Below are positions 39,254 to 49,554 of a stretch of 64,000 nucleotides of DNA, one piece after another. The notes beneath the pieces are model-generated. The model was not told the origin of the DNA, searched no databases, and saw nothing but the letters and a program-made list of their open reading frames with translations. This DNA is from Denitromonas sp. GTDB taxonomy: Bacteria; Pseudomonadota; Gammaproteobacteria; Burkholderiales; Rhodocyclaceae. Location of the stretch: assembly GCF_034676725.1 (NCBI RefSeq), contig NZ_JAUCBR010000004.1, positions 1,503,501 through 1,567,500 of the forward strand. Reading direction: 5' to 3'. The position numbers and the translations under genes are program-made. Positions within the stretch are counted from its first letter, which is position 1, and the number at the start of each line of letters is the position of its first letter.

Positions 39254-39280
39254 ACAGCGCCCCGTCGGGCGGGGCGCTGT
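39254..39280. terminator. Hairpin between convergent J-like and aminotransferase genes
   Basis: ACAGCGCCCC (39254-39263) and GGGGCGCTGT (39271-39280) form a perfect 10-base stem with a 7-base loop, between genes ending at 39249 and 39301. There is no strong T-run, so it is a weak or assisted terminator. Confidence 0.6.
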
Positions 39281-39300
39281 GGCGACAGGCCGGGCGGCGA

Positions 39301-40428
39301 TCAGGCGATGGCGTCGAGCGCCTTGCCCAGTGCGGCCACGGTGCGCTCGACGTTGTGCAGCTTGTCCAGCCCGAACAGGCCGATGCGGAAGCTGCGGTAG
39401 TCGGCCGGCTCGTCGCATTGCAGCGGCACACCGGCGGCACTTTGCAGGCCGGCGGCGATGAACTTCTTGCCGGTGTGGATCTCGGCGTCGTCGGTGTAGC
39501 TGACGACCACCCCCGGCGCCTGGAAGCCGGCGGCGGCGACGCTCTTGAAGCCTTTGGATTCGAGCAGGGCGCGGGCCTGGCGGCCGAGTTCGAGCTGCTC
39601 GTCGCGCACCTTGTCGAAGCCGTAGGCTTCGGTCTCTAGCATGATGTCGCGCATGCGCGTGAGCGCGTCGGTGGGCATGGTGGCGTGGTAGGCATGGGCG
39701 CCGCCCTCATAGGCCTGCATGATCTGCAGCCATTTCTTGAGGTCGGCCGCGAAGCTGGTGCTGGTGGTGGTGTCGAGCACCGCCAGGGCGCGCTGGCTCA
39801 TCATCACCATGGCGCAGCAGGGCGAGCCGCTCCAGCCTTTTTGGGGGGCGCTGATCAGCACGTCCACGCCGGTGGCGGCCATGTCGACCCACACCGTGCC
39901 GGAGGCGATGCAGTCGAGCACGAACAGGCCGCCGACCTCATGCACCGCGTCGGCCACGGCGCGCAGGTAGTCGGTCGGCAGCATCATGCCGGAGGCGGTT
40001 TCCACATGCGGGGCAAAGACCACGGCCGGCTTTTCGGCGCGGATGGTGGCCACCACCTCGTCAATGGGGGCCGGGGCGAACGCGGCCTGCGGGCCGGCCT
40101 CGACCGGCCGCGCCTTGAGCACGGTGTGCGCCGAGGGGATGCTGCCCATGTCGAAGATCTGCGTCCAGCGGAAGCTGAACCAGCCGTTGCGGATCACCAG
40201 GCAGGGCTTGCCGGTGGCGAACTGGCGCGCCACGGCCTCCATGCCGAAGGTGCCGCTGCCGGGCACGATGGCCACTGCGTCGGCGTGATAGACGGTCTTG
40301 AGCACGCGCGAGATGTCGCGCATCACGCCCTGGAAGCGGGCCGACATGTGGTTGAGCGCACGGTCGGTATAGACCACGGAGTATTCGAGCAACCCATCAG
40401 GGTCGATATGGGGTAACAGGCCAGGCAC
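39301..40428 (-). CDS. Class V PLP-dependent aminotransferase (alanine-glyoxylate type)
   Basis: PLP enzyme of fold type I class V, related to alanine-glyoxylate/serine-glyoxylate aminotransferases. I start at GTG 40426-40428 after CCGGAG, giving 375 residues; the frame upstream is open but unconserved. Marks are PGSGTFGMEAVARQF, the cofactor-binding DCIASGTVWVDMAATGVD, and the Lys region SAPQKGWSGSPC where Lys binds PLP. The C-terminal domain carries FRIGLFG. Likely converts glyoxylate or a similar oxoacid, but the substrate pair is not settled. It is divergent from the pirin gene over a 232-base gap. Confidence 0.88.
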   Translation of the reverse strand: MPGLLPHIDPDGLLEYSVVYTDRALNHMSARFQGVMRDISRVLKTVYHADAVAIVPGSGTFGMEAVARQFATGKPCLVIRNGWFSFRWTQIFDMGSIPSAHTVLKARPVEAGPQAAFAPAPIDEVVATIRAEKPAVVFAPHVETASGMMLPTDYLRAVADAVHEVGGLFVLDCIASGTVWVDMAATGVDVLISAPQKGWSGSPCCAMVMMSQRALAVLDTTTSTSFAADLKKWLQIMQAYEGGAHAYHATMPTDALTRMRDIMLETEAYGFDKVRDEQLELGRQARALLESKGFKSVAAAGFQAPGVVVSYTDDAEIHTGKKFIAAGLQSAAGVPLQCDEPADYRSFRIGLFGLDKLHNVERTVAALGKALDAIA

Positions 40429-40660
40429 GGTTCGCTCCGGTTGGATTCTCGGGACAGGTGGCGGCGGCGGCCACCGGCAAACCCAGAGGATGCCACTGTT
40501 TGGTGCGTGCTCCAAGCCGGTGCGGCGCCCCGCGCGCTGCGGTCGCAAATCGTCCATATTGTTGTGAATACGTGAACAGTCATTCAATAGGATGCTGGAT
40601 TGTCTTTGGATGTGTGCGCCCCCATCATGATCCCATCGCAACGCATCCTGGAGTACGGAC

Positions 40661-41365
40661 ATGAGCATGACGATCCGCAAGGCCAACGAGCGCGGCCACG
40701 CCCGCTTCGGCTGGCTCAACGCGCGCCACACCTTTTCCTTCGGCGAGTATTACGACCCGGCGCACATGGGCTTCGGCCCGCTGCGGGTGATCAACGACGA
40801 CCGCATCGCCCCCGGCGGCGGCTTTCCGACCCATCCGCATGCCGACATGGAGATCCTCACCTATGTGATCGACGGCGCGCTGGCGCACAAGGACAGCCTG
40901 GGTAATGGCTCGACCATCCGCCCCGGCGAGATCCAGTACATGCGCGCCGGCACCGGCATTCGCCACAGCGAGTTCAACCCGTCGAGCAGCGCGCCGCTGC
41001 GCCTGCTGCAGATCTGGATCCTGCCGGCCGAGCGCGGCACGTCGCCGGGCTACGGCCAGCAGCGCATCGATGCCTTGCCGCTGAAGGACGGCCTGCGGCT
41101 GATCGCCAGTGGCGACGGGCGGGAGGGCGCGGTGCACATTGGTCAGGACGCCGACCTCTACGCCGCCACGCTCGATGGTGCCGACACGGCCGCGCTCAGC
41201 ATTGCGCCGGGCCGCCTGGCCTGGGTGCAGGTGGCGCGCGGATCGGTGACGCTCAATGGCGAGCGGCTGCATGAGGGCGACGGCGCGGCGCTGGCTGACG
41301 AGGCGCGGTTGCAGCTGAGCGACGGCGATGGTGCCGAGTTGTTGGTGTTCGACATGGCGCCGTAA
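40661..41365 (+). CDS. Pirin-family protein (YhhW-like, quercetinase-type cupin)
   Basis: A 234-residue bicupin-fold protein. The metal-binding cupin motif is plain: GGGFPTHPHADMEILTYV supplies two His, and GTGIRHSEFNPS supplies a third His and a Glu. The N-terminal RKANERGHARFGWLNARHTFSF is the YhhW signature; E. coli YhhW degrades quercetin in vitro, but the natural substrate is unknown. ATG 40661 is preceded by CTGGAGTACGG. The gene follows a divergent promoter gap and is followed by the repeat-rich region. Confidence 0.9.
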   Translation: MSMTIRKANERGHARFGWLNARHTFSFGEYYDPAHMGFGPLRVINDDRIAPGGGFPTHPHADMEILTYVIDGALAHKDSLGNGSTIRPGEIQYMRAGTGIRHSEFNPSSSAPLRLLQIWILPAERGTSPGYGQQRIDALPLKDGLRLIASGDGREGAVHIGQDADLYAATLDGADTAALSIAPGRLAWVQVARGSVTLNGERLHEGDGAALADEARLQLSDGDGAELLVFDMAP

Positions 41366-41660
41366 CGATGCGCCGGGTGAGTCACGATGGTGGGCGGCAA
41401 GCCGCCCACCCTACGACAGGCGCATCGCTGTCGCGCTCGGGGCGCGACGATGGTGATACCGGCGCCGTAGGGTGGTCAGCTTTGCTGCCCACCACGCAGC
41501 GTTTGTCGTGAGGCACGATGGGTGGCCCCTCGCCGCCCGCCCTGCAAAATTGGCCCGCGAAGGGCGGATAAGCGCAGCGCATCCGCCGAACAACGCCCCG
41601 ACGTGGCACCGACGGCGGACGCGCCTGCGGCTTATCCGCCCTTGTATTGTGTTTCCAAGC
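41366..41660. repeat. Repeat-rich intergenic region before the IS110 element
   Basis: A non-coding stretch made of several palindromic units. At 41392-41412 GGTGGGCGGC and GCCGCCCACC flank 2 bases (AA/A), followed by CTACG. A second unit around 41469-41496 (GTAGGGTGG ... CCCACC) resembles it. At 41560-41643 an imperfect inverted repeat with ~29-base arms begins AAGGGCGGATAAGC and ends GCTTATCCGCCCTT. The left part of that arm also occurs at 30418-30450. No open frame in it looks real. Confidence 0.75.
41560..41643. repeat. Long imperfect inverted repeat (GGGCGGATAAGC family)
   Basis: Left arm 41560-41587 and right arm about 41614-41643 pair over some 28-30 bases with a few mismatches and a shift of one or two bases; the outer 14 bases (AAGGGCGGATAAGC and its complement) are perfect. 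It has the size of a small REP-like doublet. Confidence 0.8.
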
Positions 41661-41699
41661 TCAACGAGTCCATTGCTTGCTAGTCTTTTGACTCGTTGA
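41661..41699. repeat. Hairpin at the likely left edge of the IS110 element
   Basis: TCAACGAGTC (41661-41670) and GACTCGTTGA (41690-41699) are perfect inverted repeats with a 19-base loop. It may be part of the element's left end or the site it entered. Confidence 0.7.
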
Positions 41700-41702
41700 A
41701 CT

Positions 41703-41878
41703 GCTCCCGGGGGCACCCGGGAGCGAGTGGTCCGATGCCGCGTCCGCCCTTGGGGCTACGAACCCGCAATGTAGATTCCTGCACGGGCCACTCACCTCTG
41801 ATCAAGATCGAACAGTATCGTAGGCCCGGCCCCGGCCGGCAGCCCGTATTTGCAAGGTGGATCTTTGGGGGACATGAA
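41703..41878 (+). ncRNA. Candidate IS110 bridge RNA
   Basis: IS110 transposases use a structured RNA from the non-coding end upstream of the gene to pair target and donor DNA. Here that region folds well: a perfect 9-base hairpin GCTCCCGGG/CCCGGGAGC (41703-41711 with 41716-41724) is followed at once by a long stem GAGTGGTCC (41725-41733) with GGGCCACTC (41785-41793), enclosing a 51-base internal loop suited to base pairing. A second structured part may follow to 41878. Borders and the two guide loops are not proven. Confidence 0.5.
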
Positions 41879-42847
41879 ATGGAAACCTATTTCCTCGGCA
41901 TCGACGTCGCCAAGGCCAAGCTCGATTGCGCGCTGATTCGCCCAAGCGGTACGCCGCGCAGCAAGACGGTGAAGAACTCCGCGGCGGGCTTCGATGAGTT
42001 GGCCAAGTGGCTCGGCAAGCAAGGCGCACAGCAGGTGCATGTGTGCATGGAGGCAACCGGTATCTATTGGGAAGCCGTTGGTGAGTATCTGTCGGATCTG
42101 GCTCAGGTCACCGTCAGCGTGATCAATCCCGCGCAGATCAAAGCCTTCGGGCAATCGCAGCTGGTGCGCACCAAGACCGATCGGGTCGATGCACTGCTCA
42201 TTGCCCGTTTCTGCGCCGAGCGCCAGCCCGAGCCCTGGCAGGCCCCAAGCCACAGCGAGCGTACCTTGCGTGCGCTGGTGCTACGCCTGGACGCCTTGCA
42301 GCGCATGCACGTGCAGGAGAGCAATCGGCTTGAGACGGCACGCGATGCGGTACGTGAGGGCATCGAAGCGCACCTGGCGTGGCTGGATGAGCAGATTGCC
42401 AGCCTGGTCAGGCAGATCCAGCGGCACATCGACGACGACCCGGACCTGCGCGACAAGCGCCGCCTGCTCGAATCCATCCCCGGGGTGGGCGAGCGCACGA
42501 TTGCTGTCCTGTTGGCCTATCGCACCGATCCGAGCCGCTTTGGCAGCGCCAAGCAGGCAGCGGCCTTTGCCGGCCTTGATCCACGCCAGCACGAATCAGG
42601 CTCGAGCGTACGGCTCAAGCCACGGCTATCGAAGATCGGTCACGCCGCACTCAGAAAGGCCTTGTACATGCCCGCGATGGTCACGCTCTACAAGACTGAT
42701 TGGGGCAAGCGCTTCCGCGACCGGCTCGCCCTGGCGGGAAAACCGCCCAAGCTCATCATCGGCGCCATGATGAGAAAGCTCGTGTACGTGGCCTTCGGGG
42801 TGTTGAAGTCCCGAAAACCGTTCGATCCGAGCCTTCATGGGGCTTGA
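41879..42847 (+). CDS. IS110-family transposase
   Basis: A 322-residue DEDD-type transposase/recombinase. The N-terminal RuvC-like domain shows the acidic residues in FLGIDVAKAKLD, CMEATGIYWE and KTDRVDALLIARF. The C-terminal domain shows IPGVGERTIAVLLAY and the conserved Ser region HESGSSVRLKPRLSKIG, then ALRKALYMPAMV. ATG 41879 is preceded by TGGGGGACATGAA. The frame is intact, so the element could be active. It ends 15 bases from the murB stop. Confidence 0.95.
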   Translation: METYFLGIDVAKAKLDCALIRPSGTPRSKTVKNSAAGFDELAKWLGKQGAQQVHVCMEATGIYWEAVGEYLSDLAQVTVSVINPAQIKAFGQSQLVRTKTDRVDALLIARFCAERQPEPWQAPSHSERTLRALVLRLDALQRMHVQESNRLETARDAVREGIEAHLAWLDEQIASLVRQIQRHIDDDPDLRDKRRLLESIPGVGERTIAVLLAYRTDPSRFGSAKQAAAFAGLDPRQHESGSSVRLKPRLSKIGHAALRKALYMPAMVTLYKTDWGKRFRDRLALAGKPPKLIIGAMMRKLVYVAFGVLKSRKPFDPSLHGA

Positions 42848-42862
42848 CCGGGATAACAGTAT

Positions 42863-43879
42863 CTACACGAAGCTCGGCTCTGCCTCGAGCGTGATGCCGA
42901 AGCGGGTGTGCACGTCGTTGGCGACGGCGGTGGCCAGTTGCTGCACGTCGGCGCCGGTGGCGCCGCCATGATTGACGATGACCAGCGCCTGGCGGGCATG
43001 GCAGCCGACCGGGCCGAGGCGCTTGCCCTTCCAGCCGCACTGGTCGATCAGCCAGCCGGCCGCCAGCTTGATGCGACCGTCGGCCTGCGGGTAGTGCGGT
43101 GCGCCGGGGTGGGTGGCGAGCAGGCGTTCGGCGACGCTGGCATCGACGATGGGGTTCTTGAAGAAGCTGCCGGCGTTGCCGAGCACCGCCGGGTCGGGCA
43201 GCTTGGCCTGGCGCACGGCGATCACCGCGTCGGAGATCTGCCGCGCGGTGGGTGTGACGATGCCTTGCTCGGCCAGATGGCGCTGCAGGTCGGCGTAGCC
43301 GGTGAGCGGCGGCCAGGGGCGGGGCAGGCGGAAGACCACGCGGGTGATCAGCCAGCGGCCGGCCTCGGCCTGTTTGAACACGCTGTCGCGGTAGCCGAAG
43401 CGGCAGTCGGCGGCGCTGAACTGGCGTGTCTCGCCGGTGTCGAGGCAGACCGCGTCGAGCGATTCGAAGCGTTCGGCCATCTCCAGGCCGTAGGCGCCGA
43501 TGTTCTGGATCGGTGCGGCGCCGACGGTGCCGGGGATGAGCGAGAGGTTTTCGAGGCCGGGCAGGTCTTCGTCCAGCGTCCAGCGCACGAAGTCGTGCCA
43601 GGGCTCGCCGCCGGCGGCGGCGACACGCCAGGCGTCGTCGGCATCGGCCAGGCGCTCGCGCCCGCGCAGCGCCACATGTAGCACCAGGGCGTCGACATCG
43701 CCGGTGAACACCAGGTTGCTGCCCCCGCCGAGCACCAGGCGCGGGCCGCGCAGGGCACCGGCACGAGCCAGCGCGATCAGGTCGTCGATATCGTTGATGC
43801 GCCGGTAGCGGGCGGCGGTGGCCGGCAGGCCGAAGGTGTTGCAGTCGTCGAGCGGGACGCGGGTCTGTTCGGGGCTCAT
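42863..43879 (-). CDS. murB: UDP-N-acetylenolpyruvoylglucosamine reductase MurB
   Basis: FAD enzyme that reduces UDP-GlcNAc-enolpyruvate to UDP-MurNAc in peptidoglycan synthesis. From ATG 43877-43879 it has 338 residues. Marks are NTFGLPATAA, the FAD-binding LVLGGGSNLVF, LIPGTVGAAPIQNIGAYG, the substrate site YRDSVFK, and GNAGSFFKNP with the proton-donating Ser. Its 3' end adjoins the IS110 element but the reading frame is complete. Its start overlaps the stop of the PACE exporter gene as ATGA. Confidence 0.96.
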   Translation of the reverse strand: MSPEQTRVPLDDCNTFGLPATAARYRRINDIDDLIALARAGALRGPRLVLGGGSNLVFTGDVDALVLHVALRGRERLADADDAWRVAAAGGEPWHDFVRWTLDEDLPGLENLSLIPGTVGAAPIQNIGAYGLEMAERFESLDAVCLDTGETRQFSAADCRFGYRDSVFKQAEAGRWLITRVVFRLPRPWPPLTGYADLQRHLAEQGIVTPTARQISDAVIAVRQAKLPDPAVLGNAGSFFKNPIVDASVAERLLATHPGAPHYPQADGRIKLAAGWLIDQCGWKGKRLGPVGCHARQALVIVNHGGATGADVQQLATAVANDVHTRFGITLEAEPSFV

Positions 43880-44328
43880 TCGGGGGCGCGTGCGCGGATC
43901 GGAAAGAGCCGATCGTAGGCCAGATTGAAGACGAAGGCGTACACCGTGTAGGCCACGGCCAGGGCGAGGTCGGCGATGAGGGCGGTGAGCCAGTCCATGC
44001 CGGTCCAGGCCATGACCACCGGCAGGGTCATGATCAGCAGCCCGGTCTCGAAGCCGAAGGCATGCGCGATGCGCAGCGGCCAGGGCCGGCGGTCGGCGGT
44101 GCGGCCGGTGAGGCGCCCTTCGACCCAGTCGAAGCCGATGTTGTAGGCGGCGTTCCACAGGGCGGCGATGACAGCGATCAGCGCCAGCATGCCCAGCGAG
44201 TCGGCGATGGGCACGCCGCTGGCCCAGGCGAAGGGCGGGGTGATGAGCAGCAGCCCGCCGACCTCGAACAAGGCGATCTGGCGGGCGCGGTCCCAGAAGC
44301 GGCGCAGGGGGGGGGCCGTAGATGACAC
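43876..44328 (-). CDS. PACE-family multidrug efflux transporter (BTP domain pair)
   Basis: A 150-residue inner-membrane protein with four hydrophobic segments and two copies of the bacterial transmembrane pair motif: ALFEVGGLLLITPPF with WNAAYNIGFDWVE, and AFGFETGLLIMTLPV with VFNLAYDRLFP. PACE proteins export biocides such as chlorhexidine and, in some cases, polyamines. The likely start is GTG 44326-44328. A tract of nine C (plus strand nine G at 44307-44315) covers codons 5-8, so slippage there would break the frame. Overlaps murB by 4 bases. Confidence 0.88.
   Translation of the reverse strand: MSSTAPPLRRFWDRARQIALFEVGGLLLITPPFAWASGVPIADSLGMLALIAVIAALWNAAYNIGFDWVEGRLTGRTADRRPWPLRIAHAFGFETGLLIMTLPVVMAWTGMDWLTALIADLALAVAYTVYAFVFNLAYDRLFPIRARAPE
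44307..44315. repeat. Nine-base homopolymer at the 5' end of the PACE gene
   Basis: Nine consecutive G on the plus strand (C on the coding strand) sit right after the start codon region. Such tracts commonly mediate phase variation in bacteria. Confidence 0.85.
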
Positions 44329-44447
44329 GTCGGCTACCGGTGATGAAAACCGCGACGATAGACAGCCCGGCGGGCGGACGCAAATCGGTGCGCGGCGATG
44401 TGTGGTTCAATCAGGGCTTCTGCTCCTTTCCTGACGTGCGTTCCCTC

Positions 44448-44885
44448 ATGGCCCGAGTTCACATCGACCTGCCCGAAGGTTTTGATTTTTCGACTGATAT
44501 CACGCTCTACCTGAGCCACATCAACTACGGCAACCACCTCGACAACGCCCTGCTGCTGACGGTGGTGTCGGAGGCGCGGCTGCGCTTCCTGAAGTCGATG
44601 GGCTACACCGAGCTGGACGTGGAGGGGGTGGGCATCATCGTTGCCGATGCGGCCCTGCAGTACCGCTCCGAAGCGCGTCACGGCGAGGTGATGCGGGTGG
44701 CCATGGCGGCCTGCGATTTCAACAAGTCCGGTTGCGACCTGGTGTGGCAGATGTGCGAGGCCGAGTCCGGGCGCGAGGTGGCGCGCGGCAAGACCGGGAT
44801 CCTGTTCTTCGACTACGCCGCCGGCAAGGTAACGCGGGTGCCCGAGGGCTTTGCCGCGCGGTTTGGCGCCGCGCGCGGGCAATGA
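44448..44885 (+). CDS. Acyl-CoA thioesterase, 4HBT hotdog family
   Basis: A 145-residue hotdog-fold thioesterase starting at ATG 44448 (MARVHIDLPEGF). The 4HBT signature YLSHINYGNHLDNALLLTVVSEAR is present (the Asn-His-Asp core), and the second strand pattern VADAALQYRSEARHGEVMRV fits the family. It hydrolyses an acyl-CoA thioester, substrate unknown. The stop overlaps the ATG of the next small gene, so the two are probably coupled. The PACE gene is divergent. Confidence 0.88.
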   Translation: MARVHIDLPEGFDFSTDITLYLSHINYGNHLDNALLLTVVSEARLRFLKSMGYTELDVEGVGIIVADAALQYRSEARHGEVMRVAMAACDFNKSGCDLVWQMCEAESGREVARGKTGILFFDYAAGKVTRVPEGFAARFGAARGQ

Positions 44886-45241
44886 TGCGGCGCGCCCTGG
44901 CCGCGCTGGCGCTGTGCCTGCCGGCGCTTGCCGGGGCGGGCGAGGCGCAGGTGCGCGATGCCGTGGCCGTGTGCGATGCGGCGCGGGTGTGCCATTTTAC
45001 CGTCACGGTGCGCCACGCCGATGCGGGCTGGGCGCACTACGCCGACGCCTGGGAGGTGCGTGCGCCGGACGGCACCGTGCTGGGCCGTCGGGTGCTGTTG
45101 CATCCGCATGACGACGAACAGCCGTTTACGCGCAGCCTGGATGGGGTGAGGGTGCCGGTGGGCATCGACACCGTACAGGTGCTGGCCCACGACACGCGTC
45201 ACGGTTGGGGCACGCCCGGCGTGCCGGTGCCGGTTCGCTGA
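44882..45241 (+). CDS. Small exported protein of unknown function
   Basis: A 119-residue protein with a signal peptide (RRALAALALCLPALAGAGEA) and a mature part that looks like a beta-rich domain with two Cys (AVCDAARVCHF), the segment HADAGWAHYADAWEVRAPDG and a C-terminal HDTRHGWG. I recognise no family. ATG 44882 overlaps the thioesterase stop (ATGATG). Codon use is like its neighbours. Confidence 0.75.
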   Translation: MMRRALAALALCLPALAGAGEAQVRDAVAVCDAARVCHFTVTVRHADAGWAHYADAWEVRAPDGTVLGRRVLLHPHDDEQPFTRSLDGVRVPVGIDTVQVLAHDTRHGWGTPGVPVPVR

Positions 45242-45244
45242 GCC

Positions 45245-45664
45245 TCAGCGGCGTGCGCTTGCCGCCTCGACCTGCGCCAGCGCCCAGGTGCAGGCCGGCG
45301 CCAGGGCGTCAAAGCAGGCGGCAGTCTGAAAGCCGCCGTAGAGCCGGGTGAGCACCGATTCCATCAAGCCGTGGCCTTCAACCCCGGGCGGCAGCACGTA
45401 GGCGATGGCGACACGGTGATACTGCCCGGCGAGCAGGCGCGCGCTGTCGGCCAGTGCCAGCAGCGCGTCCTGCGGCGCCAGCTCGCTGCGGTGGCACACC
45501 GCGATCTGCGCCCAGGGGCCCTCGGCTGCGAGGCGGGCCACATGCGGCGCAACCTCGATGCGATACCGATCGACCCGTTCGAGGTTCCACGGCCCGGTGA
45601 GGTTGGACATCAACAGCCGGCCGTCCTGGCGCAGGGCAAAGTCACCGTGGACGGGAAAGGGCAT
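45245..45664 (-). CDS. Hypothetical protein, downstream of ilvA
   Basis: A 139-residue predicted soluble protein from ATG 45662-45664. The reading continues upstream through ilvA in another frame, but that is not plausible coding. The sequence alternates strands and helices (FALRQDGRLLMSNLTGPWN, then ALADSARLLAGQYHRVAIAYVL), a pattern seen in STAS/SpoIIAA-like domains, though I cannot confirm this. It is 8 bases downstream of the ilvA stop and likely in the same transcript. Confidence 0.7.
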   Translation of the reverse strand: MPFPVHGDFALRQDGRLLMSNLTGPWNLERVDRYRIEVAPHVARLAAEGPWAQIAVCHRSELAPQDALLALADSARLLAGQYHRVAIAYVLPPGVEGHGLMESVLTRLYGGFQTAACFDALAPACTWALAQVEAASARR

Positions 45665-45672
45665 GGCGAGGG

Positions 45673-46911
45673 CTAGAGTTGCAGCAGGTTGCGCACCTGC
45701 AGGCCGTGTGCGGCAAAGTCGGCCAGCAGTTCCTGCTGGTGATCGGTGTCGCGGGTTTCCATCTGCAGGATCACCTCGGTCATGCCCACCGGCACATGCA
45801 GCTCGCCGCGGCGGTGTTCCACATGGCGGATGTTGATGCCCAGCGCGGCGACACGCTGGATCATCGCCAGCAGCTGGCCGGGGGCGTCGGAGGTGGTCAC
45901 CGCCACGCTCATCAGCCGGCCGCTGGAGGCCAGGCCGTAGTCGATGGAGCGGCCGACCAGGGTCAGGTCCACATTGCCGCCGGAGATCACGCATACCGCG
46001 CGGTCGTCGGGCCGCAGGCGGATCTTGCCCTGCATCAGCGCCGCCAGGCCGACCACGCCGGCGCCCTCGCCCATGGTGCGGGTGCGCTCGACGAGGGTGA
46101 CGATGGCCTCGGCAATGGCGTTGTCGTCGACGGTCACGATCTCGTCGACCAGCGCGGCAATGACCTGCCGGTTGCGCTCGCCGGGGCGCTTGACCTTGAT
46201 GCCGTCGGCGATGGTGTGGGCGCCGGGCGGCACGGCCTCGAGCGTGCCGTCGATGAGAAAGTTGCGATACGGCGCCACGGCCTCGGTCTGCACGCCGATG
46301 ACGCGGATGTCGGGCCGCTGCCGCTTGAGCGCCAGCGCGATGCCGGCGATCAGCCCGCCGCCGCCCAGTGGCACCACGGCCACGGTCATGTCGGGGGCGT
46401 CTTCGAGCATCTCCAGCCCGCAGCTGGCCTGGCCGGCGATGACGTCCCAGTCGTCGTAGGGATGGAGGAAGGCGAGGCCCTCGGCGGTGGCGCGGCGGCG
46501 CGCTTCGTCGGCGGCCTGCTCCAGGGTGTCGCCTTCGAGCACCACCTCGGCGCCCAGCGCGCGGCAGGCCTGGATCTTGGTCAGCGGCGCGTTGCCGGGC
46601 ATGACCACCACGGCCTTCAGCCCGGCCAGCGAGGCGGCGCGGGCCACGCCCTGGGCATGGTTGCCGGCGGAGGCGGCGATGACGCCGGTGGGGCGGTCGG
46701 CGCCGGCGAGCAGGCGGTCGATCTTGTGGGTGGCGCCGCGCAGCTTGAACGAGCCGGTGCGCTGGAGGTTCTCCAGCTTGAGCTGCACCGGTGCGCCGAG
46801 CGCGTCGGAAATCGGGTCGTTCTGCCACTGGGCGGTGCGGATGACGGCGTCGCGGATGCGGTCGTGGGCGGCGCGCAGGGCGCTCAGGTCGAGCGGCAGG
46901 GGGATGGGCAT
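45673..46911 (-). CDS. ilvA: Threonine ammonia-lyase with C-terminal ACT domain
   Basis: PLP enzyme deaminating threonine to 2-oxobutyrate, the first step of isoleucine synthesis. I start at ATG 46909-46911, giving 412 residues. The PLP Lys is K56 in TGSFKLRGATHK; the phosphate-binding glycine loop is VPLGGGGLIAGI. The C-terminal ~80 residues form an ACT-type regulatory domain (MSVAVTTSDAPGQLLAMIQRV). This short, single-ACT form resembles TdcB-like enzymes more than the long E. coli IlvA, so it may have catabolic roles too. A 256-base gap separates it from yheS. Confidence 0.93.
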   Translation of the reverse strand: MPIPLPLDLSALRAAHDRIRDAVIRTAQWQNDPISDALGAPVQLKLENLQRTGSFKLRGATHKIDRLLAGADRPTGVIAASAGNHAQGVARAASLAGLKAVVVMPGNAPLTKIQACRALGAEVVLEGDTLEQAADEARRRATAEGLAFLHPYDDWDVIAGQASCGLEMLEDAPDMTVAVVPLGGGGLIAGIALALKRQRPDIRVIGVQTEAVAPYRNFLIDGTLEAVPPGAHTIADGIKVKRPGERNRQVIAALVDEIVTVDDNAIAEAIVTLVERTRTMGEGAGVVGLAALMQGKIRLRPDDRAVCVISGGNVDLTLVGRSIDYGLASSGRLMSVAVTTSDAPGQLLAMIQRVAALGINIRHVEHRRGELHVPVGMTEVILQMETRDTDHQQELLADFAAHGLQVRNLLQL

Positions 46912-47167
46912 GCGGGGTCTCCGGTCGGGCCCGCGCGCGGCTTGTGGCCGGGGTGTCGGGCAGGGACCGATTGTCATGGCGGGCGGCCATGCGGGGCAAG
47001 CTGCGGCGCAGCAGGCGGGTCTGGCGCGGTCGGGTGTGGTCTGGCGCCGCGGGCGCTGGCGTCGGAGCAACAGGCCGGGATCGCTGGCCACCTTCCAGCC
47101 GGCGCTGGCCGGCGCGCTCGCGCATGCCGGCGAGGCGGCCGGCTGAGGAGCGGCCGCGTCAGCTGCG

Positions 47168-49105
<1,938 letters not shown>

Positions 49106-49170
49106 GTGGGCAAACGCAGTGAAAAACCGGTATTGTACGGGCTCGTTTGCTACCTGCCTGCCCTCACGCC

Positions 49171-49554
49171 ATGATCCGCCCGCGCCGCCTGACCCCGATT
49201 GTGTTCGCCTGCCTGATGGCGGTTGCCGGTGCCGCGGCGGCACAGGACGCGGACGGCACGCAGAGCAGCACCGAGCTGCGCGAGCGCGCCAAGGCAATGC
49301 GCAAGGCGGCGGAGGCCGATTTTACGTCGCGCGAGGCGGGGTGCTACGACCGCTTCCGGGTCAATGCCTGTCTCGACGATGCCCGCGAAGACCGCACCGC
49401 GCAGATGCAGGCGGCGCGCAAGCTGGAGGCGCGCGCCAACCGGATCGATCGCGGCGAGCGCATCAAGGCCATGGAGGCGCGCCTCAAGGAGGCGGAAGAA
49501 CGCCGCGCCAACCCGGTCTCCGTCCCGCTGGTGCCGCTGCCCGGGGCTCAGTGA
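49171..49554 (+). CDS. Small exported coiled-coil protein of unknown function
   Basis: A 127-residue protein with a signal peptide (PRRLTPIVFACLMAVAGAAAAQ) and a mature region that is almost all charged helix (RAKAMRKAAEADFTSREAG and AARKLEARANRIDRGER), with two Cys in between (CYDRFRVNACLDDAREDR). No family recognised. It lies 66 bases from the divergent yheS start and overlaps the convergent nosD-like gene by 7 bases at its 3' end. Confidence 0.75.
   Translation: MIRPRRLTPIVFACLMAVAGAAAAQDADGTQSSTELRERAKAMRKAAEADFTSREAGCYDRFRVNACLDDAREDRTAQMQAARKLEARANRIDRGERIKAMEARLKEAEERRANPVSVPLVPLPGAQ

Larger units (their letters stand above)
41700..42862 (+). mobile_element. IS110-family insertion element
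   Basis: Composed of a structured non-coding left part (about 41700-41878), the transposase gene (41879-42847) and a very short right end that reaches the murB stop codon. IS110 elements have no terminal inverted repeats and often no target duplication, so the ends are approximate. The element stands next to REP-like palindromes, a preferred target of some IS110 members. Confidence 0.8.

Noticed and set aside
45245..47125. 626-codon reading across ilvA and the gene downstream of it
   Set aside because: Only the last 139 codons look coding; the rest is antiphase to ilvA, which has a full PLP site and ACT domain.
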